Positions 62,694-64,000 of a stretch of 64,000 nt of DNA are shown here, piece by piece. Both the position numbers and the translations under genes were made by a program. The notes under the pieces were generated by a model that did no database searches, was not told where the DNA came from, and was given only the letters and a program-made list of their open reading frames with translations. The DNA is from Linum tenue. Taxonomy: Eukaryota; Streptophyta; Magnoliopsida; Malpighiales; Linaceae. Location of the stretch: contig CAMGYJ010000010.1 of assembly GCA_946122785.1 (NCBI GenBank), positions 34,265,608-34,329,607 of the forward strand, given 5' to 3'. How positions within the stretch are numbered: the first letter of the stretch is position 1; each line of letters opens with the position of its first letter.

Positions 62694-63846
62694 TAGGGCT
62701 GTCATTTCGGTTGCCGGTTAGCGGCTAACCGGCCGGTCTAACCGTTAACCGCCGGTTAGAGTCTAACCGAAAACCGAATATAACTGGCCACGGTCGGTTG
62801 TCGGAGGCACTCCGTAGTTAGGCGGTTAGCCGAAAAACCGATACCGGTTAAACCGGCTAACCGACGCTAACCGGCTAACCGAAACGATGCCTAAATAAAA
62901 CACCCCATCCCCAAATCCCCAACCCTAGCAGCCCCCATCCCCCAAATCCCCAGCCGCCTCCATCACCTTCTTCTCAGCCCTCCAGTCGTCGTCGACTCCG
63001 CCTCCCTCCAATCCTCCTCCCAGGTTCCCTTGCCGACTGCCACCCCTAACTTCCCCCTTCCCCCTTCTCGCGCAGCGGCGCAAGACCACCCCGTTGCCTC
63101 TCATCTCATCTCCCGACTCCCCTCCACCAGCCACAAAACCACCCTCGTCGAGTGAATCGTTGGAGCAGCAGGAAACGACGGAGTGGACTGTGGAGAGTGA
63201 AATCGAGGTTTTACCGGCGGTGACGACAGAGCAAGTGACGTATGGGCTTCCCCGGACGAGGAAGAACCGGAGATTGGAAGAGGGGAAATCGAGAGTGACG
63301 CTGAGGTCGTTGTAGGAAGTGATGAGATGGGTCGCGGCGGAGGAGGAATTCAGGTCGGGTTTGAGGGTGAGATCCGGGGTGAAGATCTGGGAAACGGAAT
63401 CGGAGGTGTGGGCGAGGGAAGGGTAGCAGAGGGAGACGGCGGAGCCGGAGGATTTGACGAGGTGAGAGTGAATGTACTCCGGGTTGTCGCCATTGTTGAG
63501 GGTGAAGTTCTGGAAGAAGGAGTTGGTGGGGAGAGGGGAAGAGAGGAGGGAAGGGGAGAAGAAGGCGGAAGGGTCTGGAACGAAGGAAGAAGAGAGAGGA
63601 GATAAGGTTTGGTGGGTGTGGTGCAGATTTTATGTATTTTTAATTTTTTTTTTTTTTTTGTAGAAAAGGTATTTTTTTCGGTTGGCCGGCTAACCGAGCC
63701 TAAAACCGAAACTGGTCGGTCGGTTGGCCGGCTAACCGGACCTCTCTCACGGTTGGTGGTCGGTGGCTACAGAGGGTCGTTCGGTTTAACCGATAACCGG
63801 GTTTTCGGTTTTCGGTTAAACCGAAACCGACCGACTACCACCCCTA
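62694..63846. mobile_element. hAT element carrying a captured gene fragment (Pack-hAT-like)
   Basis: It starts TAGGGCTGTCATTTCGGTTG and ends CGACTACCACCCCTA. ACTATGTC flanks it exactly at 62686-62693 and 63847-63854. Dense GGCTAACCGG/CCGGTTAGC words mark both subterminal regions (62720-62885 and 63675-63830). The GC-rich middle (62900-63605) is unlike the ends and contains a GH81 glucanase fragment. No transposase. Confidence 0.9.
63145..63560 (-). pseudogene. Captured fragment of a GH81 endo-1,3-beta-glucanase gene
   Basis: The minus strand from ~63545 reads PLPTNSFFQNFTLNNGDNPE, YIHSHLVKSSGSAVSLCYPS, IFTPDLTLKPDLNSSSA, SYNDLSVTLDFPSSNLRFFL and VRGSPYVTCSV in one frame. This is the start of the N-terminal GH81 beta-sandwich domain (~130 of the family's >650 residues). 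Catalytic Asp/Glu residues lie far downstream in the family and are absent. The frame is open within the fragment, ending in unrelated element sequence. The intact parent gene is not in this window. Confidence 0.8.
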
Positions 63847-64000
63847 ACTATGTCAAACTAATTTTTTTTTAAGTATAGTTAAAGAAAAGCAATAATATAA
63901 AACAGACGAAATTGAAGGAACTATCATAATCAATTTTAGGAAAATGAGCGGAAACTTTTGAACTAGCAAAAGGCGGATTTTTCGAATAATTAAAGTCCAT
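63847..64000. other. Flank, AT-rich
   Basis: Right flank of the Pack-hAT-like element to the window end. Nothing identified. Confidence 0.4.

Overview
The window is nuclear DNA of a flowering plant, most likely a eudicot. Evidence: GT-AG split genes with short introns, plant-only families (RecQ-like 1 helicase with a UBA-like N-terminus, a TRM/LONGIFOLIA-type DUF4378 protein, DUF3511, class C heat-shock factor, UGT92-type glycosyltransferase, P-class PPR) and plant transposons throughout. I cannot name the species. No prokaryotic or organellar genes and no intact tRNA or rRNA gene were seen.

Layout. 1-3435: minus-strand LTR element of Athila/Tat style with a tRNA-Asp primer site, whose only long frame is a 396-codon ORF. 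3436-10167: a PPR pseudogene present as two broken copies, split by a decayed Ty1/copia element (3837-9237). 10212-16854: a terminal-inverted-repeat shell with degenerate telomere-like and 42-bp repeats, into which an intact autonomous hAT transposon (12388-16242, perfect 8-bp target duplication) jumped. 17220-18770: two MITE-like elements. 19094-24138: an intact Mutator-like element with ~275-bp TIRs, a 10-bp target duplication, a four-exon 877-residue transposase and a convergent second gene for a GRF zinc-finger/transmembrane protein. 26778-27113: a DUF3511 gene. 27508-34851: a minus-strand copia carcass holding a hAT element (itself holding a truncated LINE) and a solo LTR of the element family seen at 1-3435.

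36937-40475 is an apparently complete ten-exon RECQL1 gene. 45112-48220 is a five-exon TRM-like gene with a single-nucleotide frameshift in exon 3. The rest is mostly repeats: a hAT MITE (48536-49354), a gag-only gypsy remnant (49395-50885), a class C HSF pseudogene abutting a UGT92-like fragment with copia debris in its intron (51454-54363), another hAT MITE (56661-57039), a TIR element with two arrays of one 24-bp minisatellite (58887-60770), and a hAT element carrying a GH81 beta-glucanase gene fragment (62694-63846).

Only three host loci look real: DUF3511, RECQL1 and the TRM-like gene (the last with a frame problem). The other coding capacity belongs to mobile elements. The most notable system is the two-gene MULE: its layout copies maize MuDR (two convergent genes, each starting beside a TIR), but the mudrB position holds a GRF zinc-finger membrane-anchored protein.
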